64,000 nucleotides of DNA, taken from Cellulomonas sp. KRMCY2. Lineage in GTDB: Bacteria > Actinomycetota > Actinomycetes > Actinomycetales > Cellulomonadaceae. The stretch spans positions 1,116,001 through 1,180,000 of the forward strand of contig NZ_JAGF01000001.1 of the NCBI RefSeq assembly GCF_000526515.1, given 5' to 3'. Of the stretch, positions 23,184 to 32,354 are shown piece after piece. The notes beneath the pieces were generated by a model, which worked only from the letters and a program-made list of their open reading frames with translations, had not been told where the DNA came from and ran no database searches. A program made the translations under genes and the position numbers. The first letter of the stretch is position 1. Each line of letters begins with the position of its first letter.

Positions 23184-24119
23184 TCAGCCCTTGACGGAGC
23201 CGGCCAGGAGGCCGCGGACGAAGTAGCGCTGCAGGGACAGGAACACGATGACCGGGACGACCATCGAGATGAACGCGCCCGCGGAGAGCAGGTACCAGTC
23301 GGACCCACGGCTGCCGACCATCTCGGCGATGCGCACCGTCAGCGGGGCGACGTTCGGAGCCCCGCCGGCGAAGGTGAGGGCGACGAGCAGGTCGTTCCAC
23401 ACCCACAGGAACTGGAAGATCGCGAAGGACGCGATCGCCGGGACCAGGAGCGGCATGAGCACGCGGAAGAAGATCTGCACGTGCCCGGCGCCGTCCACCC
23501 GGGCCGCCTCGATGAGCGACGGCGGGATGTCCTTCATGAAGTTGTGCAGCAGGAAGATCGCCAACGGCAGGGCGAACATCGTGTGCGAGAGCCACACCGT
23601 CCAGTACGACCCGTTGATGCCCCAGTCCACGTACTGCGAGAGGAGCGGGATGAGGGTGACCTGGATCGGCACGATCTGCAGGGCGAAGACCGCGACGAAC
23701 AGCAGGCTGCGACCCTTGAAGTCGATCCACGCGAACGCGTAGGCCGCGAGCAGGGCGATCGAGATCGGGATCACGACAGCCGGCAGCGTGATGACCAGCG
23801 AGTTGACGAAGTACCCGATGAAGTTCGTCTGGTTCCCGAACATCGCCTGCTGGTAGTTGTCCATCGTGAACGTCGGGTGGGCCAGGGCGTTCCACCAGCC
23901 GTCGCTGCGGATGTCGGCCTCCGGCCGGAACGACGTGACCAGCAGGCCGACCGTCGGCGTCGTCCACACCAACGCGATGATGATCGCGGCGAGGGACGCC
24001 CACGGCGAGCTGAGCTTGGTGCCGGCGAGGCTCGCCCGCTTGGCGACCTTGCCCCCCGGTGTGGTGGCGGCCACGACGGCCGCTGCGACGGTGCCGGACT
24101 TGGCGGTCTCGGCGCTCAT
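23184..24119 (-). CDS. Sugar ABC importer permease, MalG/AglG type
   Basis: Second membrane subunit of a CUT1 carbohydrate importer (311 residues, six core helices). The EAA loop is [29 protein letters not shown] and the C-terminus FLSLQRYFVRGLLAGSVKG is typical of MalG-like proteins. A 30-residue charged N-terminal extension precedes the first helix. It begins in an ATGA overlap with the preceding permease. No ATPase gene is present, so an unlinked shared ATPase (MsiK-type in actinobacteria) is expected to drive import. Confidence 0.92.
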   Translation of the reverse strand: MSAETAKSGTVAAAVVAATTPGGKVAKRASLAGTKLSSPWASLAAIIIALVWTTPTVGLLVTSFRPEADIRSDGWWNALAHPTFTMDNYQQAMFGNQTNFIGYFVNSLVITLPAVVIPISIALLAAYAFAWIDFKGRSLLFVAVFALQIVPIQVTLIPLLSQYVDWGINGSYWTVWLSHTMFALPLAIFLLHNFMKDIPPSLIEAARVDGAGHVQIFFRVLMPLLVPAIASFAIFQFLWVWNDLLVALTFAGGAPNVAPLTVRIAEMVGSRGSDWYLLSAGAFISMVVPVIVFLSLQRYFVRGLLAGSVKG

Positions 24120-25135
24120 CGGATCTCCTCCACCATGCGCATCTGACGGATGTTGTAGACCACCAGCGGGATCACCAGGACGAACAGCACGACCGCGAGC
24201 GCGGCGCCGAGGCCCTTGTCGTTCTGCCCGAAGCTCTGCTTGTAGAACTCGTTGGCGACCACCGACGTGGAGAAGTTGCCCCCGGTCATCGTTCGGACGA
24301 TGTCGAAAACCTTCATCGTGCCCATCGCGATCGTGGTGAGCACCACGACCAGGGCGGGTCGGATGCTCGGCACCGTGATGTGCCGGAACATGCCGATGCC
24401 GGACAGGCCGTCGAGGCGGGCAGCCTCGATGATGTCGTCCGGGATCGCCTTGATCGACGCCGAGAGCACCGTCATGGCGAAGCCGGTCTGGATCCACACC
24501 ATGACGACGATGAGGAACAGCGTGTTCACCGGCTGGTTGAGCAGGAACTGCCGGGAGTCCATACCGAGCCACACCAGGATCTGGTTGAGCAGGCCGGTCT
24601 GCGGGCGGTCGGTCGGCCGGTACTCGTAGACGAACTTCCAGATCACCGAGGCGCCGACCATGGAGATCGCCATCGGCAGGAAGACCAGCGTCTTGGCGAT
24701 CTTCTCGAACCTGGTCCGGTCCACCAGGACGGCGTAGACCAGACCGATCACGGTGGCCAGGATCGGGACCAGGAGCACCCAGACGGCCGTGTTGCGCAGC
24801 ACGATCTGGAACTGCGACTCGGTGAAGGCTCGCGCGTAGTTGTCGAAGCCGACGTACTCGGAGCCGTTGCGGTTGAACAGCGACGAGTAGATGGTGCGCA
24901 GCCCGGGGTAGACCAGGCCGAACGCCAGGGCCAGCACAGCCGGGCCGAGGAAGCCGGTGATCACGACCCACCGGGGAACCCGCTTGGGCCTGTCGACCAG
25001 GAACAGGATCGCACCCATGACCACGATGAAGAGCACGATGACGACGAGCATGAGCACGAGCTTGTGCCCCGTAGTCTCGGCATTCAGCAAGAACTCCCGA
25101 ATCGCGCCGAACAGCCAGCTGAAGTAGTCGCTCAC
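24116..25135 (-). CDS. Sugar ABC importer permease, MalF/AglF type
   Basis: First membrane subunit of the importer (339 residues). The EAA loop IPDDIIEAARLDGLSGIGMFRHITVPSI is clear, and at least seven hydrophobic segments are present, the extra N-terminal ones being typical of AglF-like subunits. I chose GTG 25135 because GGGAGG stands five bases upstream; the frame is open to 25198 but without a ribosome site. The gene begins about 85 bases after a strong hairpin separating it from the binding-protein gene. Confidence 0.9.
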   Translation of the reverse strand: MSDYFSWLFGAIREFLLNAETTGHKLVLMLVVIVLFIVVMGAILFLVDRPKRVPRWVVITGFLGPAVLALAFGLVYPGLRTIYSSLFNRNGSEYVGFDNYARAFTESQFQIVLRNTAVWVLLVPILATVIGLVYAVLVDRTRFEKIAKTLVFLPMAISMVGASVIWKFVYEYRPTDRPQTGLLNQILVWLGMDSRQFLLNQPVNTLFLIVVMVWIQTGFAMTVLSASIKAIPDDIIEAARLDGLSGIGMFRHITVPSIRPALVVVLTTIAMGTMKVFDIVRTMTGGNFSTSVVANEFYKQSFGQNDKGLGAALAVVLFVLVIPLVVYNIRQMRMVEEIR

Positions 25136-25220
25136 ATTGACCTCCCGTGCCACGCTGCAGGGAACCGCCCACCCGGGCGGTTTGCCATTGATCGTCACCG
25201 TAGACCAGCGCGGCCCGACA

Positions 25221-25255
25221 CAGCAGGGGCCCGCCGAAGGAGCGGGCCCCTGCTG
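25221..25255 (-). terminator. Hairpin between binding-protein and permease genes
   Basis: Perfect 14-bp stem: 25221-25234 with 25242-25255, loop CGAAGGA. It lies between the solute-binding gene and the two permeases, all on the minus strand. Likely a partial terminator or mRNA-stabilising structure giving more binding protein than permease, as known for malE-type operons. Confidence 0.8.
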
Positions 25256-25287
25256 GTGCTAGAGCGTGCAGGCCTGACGGCTCACCG

Positions 25288-26655
25288 TCACGGCCAGGAC
25301 GCCTCGATCGCGTCCGCGACCTCGATGTCGCTCTTGTCGAGGGCGAACCAGTTCGTCATCTCGGTCCAGAACGTCCCGGCACCCACGGCGCCCGGCATGA
25401 GGTCCGAGGCGTCGAAGCGGATCACGGAGGTCGGGTCACCGAGGACCGTCGACGCCAGCTTGTCGAAGTCGGTCGCCAGGTTCTCGACGTCGAGGCCGTT
25501 GTTGGCGGAGACCCAGCCACCACCCTCGGTCACGCGGGCCTTCTCGTTGGCCCAGGTGTCGGAGGAGAGGAAGGTCTGGAACGCCGCGACCTCGGGACGG
25601 TCGTCGAATGCTGCGACGAACTCGCCGCCACCGAGAACCGGCTTGGACTCGCCATCCATCGACGGCAGGTAGAACGCGAACACGTCGCCGTCCTCGGCAA
25701 CGGTCGTGCCCTCCGGCCAGCTGTTCTGGTAGAAGTTCGCCGCACGGTGCATCCAGCACTGGCCGTCGAGGATCGGCAGGCCGCCGTCGCCCCACGGGGT
25801 GGTGGCGATGGTCTTGAAGTCGCCGTAGCCACCGTTGACGTACGCCGGGTTCTTCAGGATGCCGCCGACGACACCGATCGCCTCGACGATCTGCGGGTCG
25901 TTGAACGGGATCTCGTGCGCGACCCACTGGTCGTAGACGTCCGGACCGGCGGAGCGCAGGACGACGTCCTCGATCCAGTCGGTTGCCGGCCAGCCGGTGG
26001 CGTCACCGGACTCGATGCCCGCGCACCACGGCTTGGTGTCCGGGCTGTCGGCGACGATCTGGTCGGACAGGGCGATCATGTCGTCCCAGGTCTCGGGGAC
26101 CTCGTAGCCGGCGTCCGCGAACATGGCGGGCGAGTACCAGACGAACGACTTCATGTTGGCGCCGAGCGGGGCCGCGTAGAAGGTGCCGTCGACGGTGCCG
26201 TAGCCCTTCCAGGACTCGGAGAAGAACGAGTCGACGTTCGCTGCGGTGCCCTCGGGGGCCGGGACGATGGCGTCGGGGTAGTCCGCGACGATCGTCTTCA
26301 GCAGGCCGGGCTGGGGCAGGTAGGCGATGTCCGGCGCGTTGCCGGCCTCGATCCGGACGAGCAGCTGGGCCTCGAACTCACGCGAGCCCTCGTACTTGAT
26401 GTCCGCGCCGGTGCACCGCTCGAACTCGACGTACGAGTCCTCCTGGTCCGTCTGCTCCTGCTCGACGATCGAGGTGTAGACCGTGACCTCCGTGCCGGCC
26501 AGGTCGCCGTAGGCCGCGTAGTCCTCGCAGCCCTCCGCGGCGGTTGTCTCGCCGTCACCTGCGGTGTCGTCTGCGGGCTGACAGGCTGCCAGCGCAAGCG
26601 CCAGACCGAGCCCTCCCGCGATCGCCGCGTAGCGGCGCCTCGTGTTGATCTGCAT
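25288..26655 (-). CDS. Alpha-glucoside-type solute-binding lipoprotein
   Basis: Extracellular receptor of the importer. The signal peptide has lipobox LALAAC (Cys at about residue 25), so it is membrane-anchored by lipid. The mature part has the cluster B periplasmic-binding fold; segments such as EFEAQLLVRIEAGNAPDIAYLPQPGLL and the WGDGGLPILDGQCWMHRAANFYQNSWP region resemble AglE (alpha-glucoside) receptors. 455 residues. The start has GGAGGA upstream. LacI-type operators sit 80-115 bases upstream. Specificity for maltose, sucrose or trehalose cannot be separated by eye. Confidence 0.88.
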   Translation of the reverse strand: MQINTRRRYAAIAGGLGLALALAACQPADDTAGDGETTAAEGCEDYAAYGDLAGTEVTVYTSIVEQEQTDQEDSYVEFERCTGADIKYEGSREFEAQLLVRIEAGNAPDIAYLPQPGLLKTIVADYPDAIVPAPEGTAANVDSFFSESWKGYGTVDGTFYAAPLGANMKSFVWYSPAMFADAGYEVPETWDDMIALSDQIVADSPDTKPWCAGIESGDATGWPATDWIEDVVLRSAGPDVYDQWVAHEIPFNDPQIVEAIGVVGGILKNPAYVNGGYGDFKTIATTPWGDGGLPILDGQCWMHRAANFYQNSWPEGTTVAEDGDVFAFYLPSMDGESKPVLGGGEFVAAFDDRPEVAAFQTFLSSDTWANEKARVTEGGGWVSANNGLDVENLATDFDKLASTVLGDPTSVIRFDASDLMPGAVGAGTFWTEMTNWFALDKSDIEVADAIEASWP

Positions 26656-26736
26656 GGACCGTCCTCCACATCCTCGTGGTGTTCTTCCCCCACTGACCGG
26701 CCACGACGGATGCCGCGCCGGCGCGATCGCCTCCTA

Positions 26737-26772
26737 TGCAAGCGCTTACAGCCGCGCACCGCAAGCGTTACA
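26737..26772 (-). promoter_or_regulatory. LacI-family operators upstream of the binding-protein gene
   Basis: TGCAAGCGCTTACA (26737-26750) is a 12/14 palindrome centred on the CG step typical of LacI-family sites. A second, one-base-shorter relative GCAAGCGTTACA lies at 26761-26772. They lie between the LacI gene and the gene it probably controls. Confidence 0.7.
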
Positions 26773-26807
26773 AGGCACATCCGGGTGACGGTCTGATCAC
26801 GATTTCG

Positions 26808-27815
26808 TCACGACCGCGGCGGGCCGGTCGACGTCCGCTCCACCAGGACCGTCGGGTAGACGACCTCGCGCGGCGGGGTGAGCCCGGCGGCCATGTCGAG
26901 CACCAGCTGGGCGGCGGCGGCACCCTGCTCGTCCGCAGCCTGCGCCATCGTCGTCAGGCCGACGAGCTCCCCCATGTCGTGACCGTCGACACCCATCACG
27001 GAGACGTCGCCGGGCACCTCGAGCCCGGCGTCGCGCAGGGCCAGGATCGCCCCCATCGCCATCTCGTCCGATGCCGCGAACACCGCTGTCACGTCGGGCG
27101 CCTGCGCGAGCAGCGTGCGCATCGACTCCCGCCCACCGGCCAGGTCGAAGTGCCCGTGCACCTCGAGCGCCGCCTCCGGCTCGATCCCCGCCTCGAGGAG
27201 CGCGTCGCGCCAGCCGGCGGCCCGGCCGACCGGCGGCGACCACGGGGTGATGTCGTCCGGGGCCCCGGTGATGTGCGCGATCCGCCGATGGCCGAGGCCG
27301 ATCAGGTACCTGGTCGCCTCGCGCGCGGTCGCGCGGTCGTCCAGCCGCACGGTGACCTGCCCGAAGCCGCCCCAGCCGATGCAGACCAGGGGGTGGCCCA
27401 GGGTCAGCAGGGCGTCGACCTCGTCCTGCTCGAGCGGCAGGCCGACGACGAGGATGCCGTCCACGCGGCGACGCAGCACGTCGAGGTCGACCCGGGGGCG
27501 GGCGCTGTCCCGGCGGACGTCGAACGTGTAGAGCAGCACGTCGAAGCCCTGGGCGCGCAGCGTGCGCTCCGCGCCCTCGATCACGTTGGCGAAGTACCAC
27601 CGGTTGATCCACGGGCTGATCAGCCCGACCGTGCGGGTGCGACCCGACGCGAGGCTCACGGCCGACGGCGACGCGACGTAGCCGAGCTGGGCTGCGACGA
27701 CCCTGACCCGGTCGCGCGTGGCGCGGTTCACGTTGGGCAGATCACGCAGCGCTCGGGACACCGTCGCCGTCGAGACGCCGGCGGCGCGGGCCACATCATC
27801 GATACCTGCCGCCAT
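26808..27815 (-). CDS. LacI-family sugar repressor
   Basis: Dimeric repressor of 335 residues. The N-terminal HTH with hinge is textbook (GIDDVARAAGVSTATVSRALRDLPNVNRATRDRVRVVAAQLGYVASPSAVSLASGRT), followed by a periplasmic-binding-like effector domain (VFAASDEMAMGAILALRDAGLEVPGDVSVMGVDG). It is directly upstream of, and in line with, the alpha-glucoside binding-protein gene, with LacI operators in between. It is therefore predicted to repress the importer until a sugar binds. ATG 27815 precedes the HTH by a few residues; longer frames upstream are repetitive non-protein-like sequence. Confidence 0.92.
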   Translation of the reverse strand: MAAGIDDVARAAGVSTATVSRALRDLPNVNRATRDRVRVVAAQLGYVASPSAVSLASGRTRTVGLISPWINRWYFANVIEGAERTLRAQGFDVLLYTFDVRRDSARPRVDLDVLRRRVDGILVVGLPLEQDEVDALLTLGHPLVCIGWGGFGQVTVRLDDRATAREATRYLIGLGHRRIAHITGAPDDITPWSPPVGRAAGWRDALLEAGIEPEAALEVHGHFDLAGGRESMRTLLAQAPDVTAVFAASDEMAMGAILALRDAGLEVPGDVSVMGVDGHDMGELVGLTTMAQAADEQGAAAAQLVLDMAAGLTPPREVVYPTVLVERTSTGPPRS

Positions 27816-27867
27816 GGGCGGTGATTGTGCTCCTGTGTGGGCGCCCGGTCCACCGCACGGCGCGCCG

Positions 27868-27917
27868 TTCCCACCGATTCCCACGGTTGCGGCGCCCGTT
27901 CCCACGCCGGTTCCCAT
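27868..27917. repeat. TTCCCAC repeats upstream of the LacI gene
   Basis: Four copies of TTCCCAC/T with similar flanks begin at 27868, 27878, 27899 and 27911, at spacings of 10, 21 and 12 bases. They lie 53-102 bases upstream of the LacI start. They could be a regulator-binding array or simple sequence drift. Confidence 0.4.
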
Positions 27918-27963
27918 CGGTGGCCCCCAGGGAGGGCCCCAGGCAGACCCCCCAGGGGGAACC

Positions 27964-28818
27964 TCAGCCCTGGGCCGGCCGCACCCCGGCCAGCGAGCGC
28001 AGGACGGGGATGGACCCGGCCTCGTCGACGCTGGCGGTGACCTCGTCCGCCGCCGCCCGGACGTGCTCGGGTGCGTGCCCCATCGCGACCCCACGGGCCG
28101 CCCAGCGCAGCATCTCGACGTCGTTGTTGCCGTCGCCGACCGCGACCGTCGAGTCCCCGTCGACGCCGAGGATCCGGCGCAGGCGCTCCAGCGCGCTGGC
28201 CTTGGTCACGCCGGCCGGGGCGACGTCCATCCAGGCCGTCCAGCCGATCGCGTACGTGACGTCCGCCATGCCGGCCCGGGCCACCAGGGCGTGGAACTCC
28301 TCGCTGGTGTGCCCCGGGCTGCGCACGATCAGCCGCGTCACGTCCTGCGCGGCGAGGTCGGCGATGCCGACGATCTCGTGGTGCCCGCTGAGCTCGCCCT
28401 CGGGGAAGGCCTTGTTCATCCGGAAGCCCGCGCCGATCACCTCGACCGCGAAGTAGGCGTCCGGGACCTCCGCGTACATCAGCCGCAGTGCCGGCCCGGG
28501 GTCGAACGTGATCATCTCGTCGACCTCGTAGCCGCCCGGCAGCGCCGGGTCGATCCGGATGGTCACCGAACCGTTCGAGCACACCGCCCACCCCCGGTCG
28601 ATGCCGAGCTCGAGCGCGATCGGCACCGTGGCGTGCAGCGAGCGCCCGGTGGCGAGCACGACGTGATGGCCGGCGTCGTGCACGGCGGCCACCGCGGAGC
28701 GCACGCCGGGCAGCAGCTCACCGGAGTAGGTGAGCAACGTCCCGTCGACGTCGAGGGCGACCAGCAGGCGGTCGCCCTCGGGCCCCTGCGTGGCAGGGGT
28801 CGTGGTCGGTCCGGTCAC
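27964..28818 (-). CDS. Cof-type HAD-superfamily phosphatase
   Basis: Cytoplasmic phosphatase of the Cof/YbiV (IIB) HAD group, 284 residues. Motif I is ALDVDGTLL, motif II VLATGRS, motif III includes the Lys in VTKASAL and motif IV is [10 protein letters not shown]. The cap domain lies between II and III. Members dephosphorylate sugar phosphates or pyridoxal phosphate; the specificity is not evident. The GTG start overlaps the serS stop by GTGA, so it is co-translated with seryl-tRNA synthetase, a linkage I infer to be transcriptional convenience. Confidence 0.88.
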   Translation of the reverse strand: MTGPTTTPATQGPEGDRLLVALDVDGTLLTYSGELLPGVRSAVAAVHDAGHHVVLATGRSLHATVPIALELGIDRGWAVCSNGSVTIRIDPALPGGYEVDEMITFDPGPALRLMYAEVPDAYFAVEVIGAGFRMNKAFPEGELSGHHEIVGIADLAAQDVTRLIVRSPGHTSEEFHALVARAGMADVTYAIGWTAWMDVAPAGVTKASALERLRRILGVDGDSTVAVGDGNNDVEMLRWAARGVAMGHAPEHVRAAADEVTASVDEAGSIPVLRSLAGVRPAQG

Positions 28819-30101
28819 CGGCCCGGCGTCCCGACCGGCTCGAGCACCTCGAGCCCGCCCAGGTAGGGGCGCAGACCTTCGGGTACCCGGACCGAGCCGT
28901 CGGCCTGCTGGTGGTTCTCCAGGATGGCCACGATCCACCGGGTGGTGCCGAGCGTCCCGTTGATCGTCGCGACCGTGCGCGTCTGGCCCGAGTCCGTCCG
29001 CTCCCGGACCCCCAGGCGTCGGGCCTGGTACGTGGTGCAGTTCGAGGTCGAGGTGAGCTCGAGGTGCCGCTGCTGGCTGGGCAGCCACGCCTCGCAGTCG
29101 AACTTGCGCGCAGCGCTCGAGCCGAGGTCGCCGGCAGCGGTGTCGATCACCCGGTAGGGCAGGTCGACGAGGGCGAGCATCTCCTCCTGCATCGCGAGCA
29201 TGCGGGCGTGCTCGGCCTCGGCCTGCTCGACCGGCGCGAAGCTGAACATCTCGACCTTGTGGAACTGGTGCACCCGGATGATGCCGCGGGTGTCCTTGCC
29301 GTAGGACCCGGCCTCACGCCGGTAGCAGGCCGACCAGCCCGCGTACCGGCGGGGTCCGCCGGCCAGGTCGAGGATCTCGTCGGCGTGGTAGCCGGCGAGG
29401 GCGACCTCCGAGGTGCCGACCAGGTACAGGTCGTCGGCCTCGAGCCGGTACACCTCGTCCGCGTGCGCGCCGAGGAACCCGGTGCCGCGCATGATCTCCG
29501 GCTTGACCAGGGTCGGGGTGATCATCGGCGTGAGCCCGGCCGCCAACGCCTTGTCCATCGCGGCCGTGAGCAGGGCGAGCTCGAGGCGGGCCCCGATCCC
29601 GGTCAGGTAGTAGAAGCGCGCGCCGGAGACCTTGGCACCGCGCTCGGTGTCGATCGCGGCCAGGCGCTCACCGAGGTCGAGGTGGTCACGCGGCACGAAG
29701 CCCTCCGCCTCGAAGTCCCGGCGCACGCCGTGCTCGCGCAGCACGACGTAGTCGTTCTCGCCGCCGGCCGGCACGCCCTCGAGCACGACGTTGCCGATCC
29801 GGCCGGCGACCTCGTCGAGCTCGACGGCCGCGTCGTCGGCGTCGGACTGCGCTGCCTTGACCTGCTCGGCCAGCGTCCTGGCGTGGGCGAGCAGTGCGGC
29901 CTTGGCCTCCCCGGACGCCGTGGCCACCTGGCGACCCAGGTCCTTCTGCTCGGCACGCAGCCGTTCGAAGTCGGTCAGGGCCGCGCGGCGCCGCGCGTCC
30001 AGGTCCAGGACGGCGTCGACGAGGGACGGGTCGTCGCCACGAAGGCTCTGGCTCGCACGGACGGCGTCGGGGGTGTCCCTCAGGATGCGCAGGTCGATCA
30101 C
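28815..30101 (-). CDS. serS: Seryl-tRNA synthetase
   Basis: Class II aminoacyl-tRNA synthetase charging tRNA-Ser; two tRNA-Ser genes lie elsewhere in the window. The N-terminal coiled-coil arm (residues about 30-105) contacts the long variable arm. Motif 2 is [25 protein letters not shown] and motif 3 includes [17 protein letters not shown]. The GTG at 30101 gives the standard start [17 protein letters not shown] and 428 residues; the ribosome site is weak. It is divergent from the diacylglycerol-kinase gene. Confidence 0.96.
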   Translation of the reverse strand: MIDLRILRDTPDAVRASQSLRGDDPSLVDAVLDLDARRRAALTDFERLRAEQKDLGRQVATASGEAKAALLAHARTLAEQVKAAQSDADDAAVELDEVAGRIGNVVLEGVPAGGENDYVVLREHGVRRDFEAEGFVPRDHLDLGERLAAIDTERGAKVSGARFYYLTGIGARLELALLTAAMDKALAAGLTPMITPTLVKPEIMRGTGFLGAHADEVYRLEADDLYLVGTSEVALAGYHADEILDLAGGPRRYAGWSACYRREAGSYGKDTRGIIRVHQFHKVEMFSFAPVEQAEAEHARMLAMQEEMLALVDLPYRVIDTAAGDLGSSAARKFDCEAWLPSQQRHLELTSTSNCTTYQARRLGVRERTDSGQTRTVATINGTLGTTRWIVAILENHQQADGSVRVPEGLRPYLGGLEVLEPVGTPGR

Positions 30102-30164
30102 CTGACGAGGGTATCGACCCCGATCGGGGTGTGGCGGCACCGCCCGGGCCGTACGGTGTGCTCC

Positions 30165-31292
30165 ATGACGTGGGAGCAGTGGCTGAGTGTCCTCGCGCTC
30201 GCCACGTCGATGGTCGCGGTGCTCCTTGCCCTGGGCGCCCGGCGCGCCGTCGGGACCCGACCGGGTGCGACGCGACCGACGCGCCCCTGGGGCACCTTCG
30301 GGCCCGCGCTCGACGCGCCCGGACGCGGCACGGGCGCCGATCGCGACACCTCCCAGCTCGTCGCCTTCGTCGCCAACCCGACCAAGTCCGGCGTGCCGGA
30401 GTTCCGTGAGGCCGCCTTCCACGCCTGCGCGACGCGCTACCTGCCCGAGCCGCTGTGGCTCGAGACGACCGAGACGGACCCCGGCGTCGGACAGGCCAAG
30501 GAGGCGATCGAGAAGGGCGCCCAGATCATCGTCGCCGTCGGCGGTGACGGGACGGTGCGGGCCGTCGCCGAGGGTCTGGTCGGCACCGGCATCCCGATGG
30601 CGCTCATCCCGATGGGCACCGGCAACCTGCTCGCGCGCAACCTCGACCTGCCGCTGAGCGACCAGGAGGACCTGCTGCGCATCGCGCTGACCGGCCATGA
30701 CGAGACGATCGACGTCGGCTGGCTCACCGTCGAACGCCCGGACGGGTCGACCGACGACGGCGAGCACCTGTTCCTGGTGATCGCCGGCCTCGGTTTCGAC
30801 GCGCAGATGGTCGCCGGCGCCGACGAACAGCTCAAGAAGCGGCTCGGCTGGCTCGCGTACTTCCTCGCGAGCGTCAAGCACCTGCACGACCGCCGGCTGC
30901 GCGTGCGGGTGACCGCCGACGGCGGCCCGCCGGAGTCCATGCGGCTGCGGACGGTGCTGATCGGCAACTGCGGACGGCTGCCCGGCGGCATCACGCTGCT
31001 GCCCGACGCCGTGCTCGACGACGGGTGGCTGGACCTCGCGGCGATCGACACCCGCGGCGGCCTGGTCGGCTGGGGGCAGCTGCTGGCCGACGTGCTGCTC
31101 CAGGGCATCGGCGTGCGCGCCAAGCTCCCCGCCCGGATCGGCCGGATCGACCACTCCCGCGTCCGGGCGGTCGAGATCCAGGCCCTGCAGGGCGAGGAGT
31201 TCCAGATCGACGGCGAGGGCTTCGGGCAGGCCACGGCGGTCACGGCCCGCGTCGACCCGGGCGTCCTGGTCGTCCGCGTCGCTCCCCGGTAG
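30165..31292 (+). CDS. Diacylglycerol kinase catalytic-domain protein
   Basis: Lipid kinase of the DagK/YegS/BmrU family, 375 residues. The ATP site motif is [13 protein letters not shown] at about 125-137, preceded by VANPTKSG and followed by [12 protein letters not shown]. The C-terminal beta-sandwich ends [19 protein letters not shown] single N-terminal hydrophobic helix ([18 protein letters not shown]) probably anchors it to the membrane, unlike soluble DgkB. It likely phosphorylates diacylglycerol or a related lipid (ceramide or sphingoid base cannot be excluded). Confidence 0.88.
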   Translation: MTWEQWLSVLALATSMVAVLLALGARRAVGTRPGATRPTRPWGTFGPALDAPGRGTGADRDTSQLVAFVANPTKSGVPEFREAAFHACATRYLPEPLWLETTETDPGVGQAKEAIEKGAQIIVAVGGDGTVRAVAEGLVGTGIPMALIPMGTGNLLARNLDLPLSDQEDLLRIALTGHDETIDVGWLTVERPDGSTDDGEHLFLVIAGLGFDAQMVAGADEQLKKRLGWLAYFLASVKHLHDRRLRVRVTADGGPPESMRLRTVLIGNCGRLPGGITLLPDAVLDDGWLDLAAIDTRGGLVGWGQLLADVLLQGIGVRAKLPARIGRIDHSRVRAVEIQALQGEEFQIDGEGFGQATAVTARVDPGVLVVRVAPR

Positions 31293-31329
31293 GCACGCCG
31301 GCGTCGCCCGGTGGGCACGCCGGCGTCGG
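31286..31329. repeat. 22-bp tandem repeat with convergent hairpin
   Basis: Two copies of a 22-base unit (31286-31307 and 31308-31329, CCGGTRGGCACGCCGGCGTC core) span the kinase stop codon and the gap to pheA. CGCCGGCGT (31296-31304) pairs with ACGCCGGCG (31317-31325), so the duplication itself builds a hairpin that may end both convergent transcripts. Confidence 0.6.
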
Positions 31330-31330
31330 C

Positions 31331-32272
31331 TCAGTGGCCCCGGCCCTCGCGCAGGGCGGCCACCCAGGCCCGCGCCGCGACGAAGTCGGCGTCGAAGGTG
31401 CCCGGACGCACGGCGCCGTGCGGGGCGTCGACCCTGGGGTAGGAGCCGAGGAACCGGACGTGCGGACAGACCCGGTGCAGACCCATCAGGGCCTCGGCCA
31501 TCCGCTCGTCCTGGACATGGCCTTCGGCGTCGATCGAGAACGAGTACCGGCCGAGCGAGTCGCCGATCGGCCGCGACTCGATGCGGGACAGGTTGACCCC
31601 GCGGGCGGAGAACTGCTCGAGCATCTCGAGCAGCGCACCGGCCTGGTTGCTCGGCAGGTGGACGACGAGCGTCGTCTTGTCGGCACCGGTGGGCTCCGGC
31701 ACCCGACCCGGGTGCCCGACCAGGACGAACCGCGTGACGGCGTGCTCGTTGTCCGCGACGTGGTGCGCGATCGGCTCCAGGCCGTAGTGCTCCAACGCGG
31801 GTGGCGGGACGAGGGCCGCGTCGAAGCCGAGGTCCTGGGTCGATCCGGCGAGCAGTGCGGCCGGCGCGGTGTTGGAGGTCGCCGGGACGTGCACGACACC
31901 CGGCAGGTTCGTCCGGAGCCAACGACGGCACTGCGCCCACGCGTGCGGGTGGGCCGAGATCCGCCGGATGTCGGCGAGTCTCGTCCCGGCACGCGCGGCG
32001 AGGACGAAGGTGACCGGGACGAGCATCTCGCGGAGCAGGACGAGCGGATCGCCCGTCGCCAGGGTGTCGAGCACCGCCGTGACGCCGCCCTCGACCGAGT
32101 TCTCGATCGCCACCACGGCGTAGTCGGCCTCACCGGTGCGGACCGCCTCGATCGCGGAGACCACGTCGACCTGCGGCAGGTACGTGGCCTCCTGCGGCGT
32201 CGCGACCTGGCGCAGAGCGGCCTCGGTGAAGGTGCCGGCCGGACCGAGGTAGGCGTACCGCGGTGCTGACAT
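31331..32272 (-). CDS. pheA: Prephenate dehydratase
   Basis: Converts prephenate to phenylpyruvate in phenylalanine synthesis. The catalytic domain has [13 protein letters not shown] at the start, ENSVEGGV and the essential TRF motif in AVTRFVLVG. An ACT regulatory domain follows ([26 protein letters not shown]), which binds phenylalanine for feedback control. Monofunctional, with no chorismate mutase fusion, 313 residues. ATG 32272 has GGAGG just upstream. Confidence 0.95.
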   Translation of the reverse strand: MSAPRYAYLGPAGTFTEAALRQVATPQEATYLPQVDVVSAIEAVRTGEADYAVVAIENSVEGGVTAVLDTLATGDPLVLLREMLVPVTFVLAARAGTRLADIRRISAHPHAWAQCRRWLRTNLPGVVHVPATSNTAPAALLAGSTQDLGFDAALVPPPALEHYGLEPIAHHVADNEHAVTRFVLVGHPGRVPEPTGADKTTLVVHLPSNQAGALLEMLEQFSARGVNLSRIESRPIGDSLGRYSFSIDAEGHVQDERMAEALMGLHRVCPHVRFLGSYPRVDAPHGAVRPGTFDADFVAARAWVAALREGRGH

Positions 32273-32354
32273 GGGCCCTCCAGGCCGTGGAGTGATGGTC
32301 GGCGGGTACGAGCGGCCCGCCCGCACCGAGGGTAGTGCGCCCTAGTCTTGACCG

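Noticed and set aside
28815-31940. A 1,041-codon minus-strand frame extending serS upstream
   Set aside because: The extension is antisense to the lipid-kinase gene and reads as Arg/Gly-rich noise; serS begins at GTG 30101 by homology to the conserved N-terminus.
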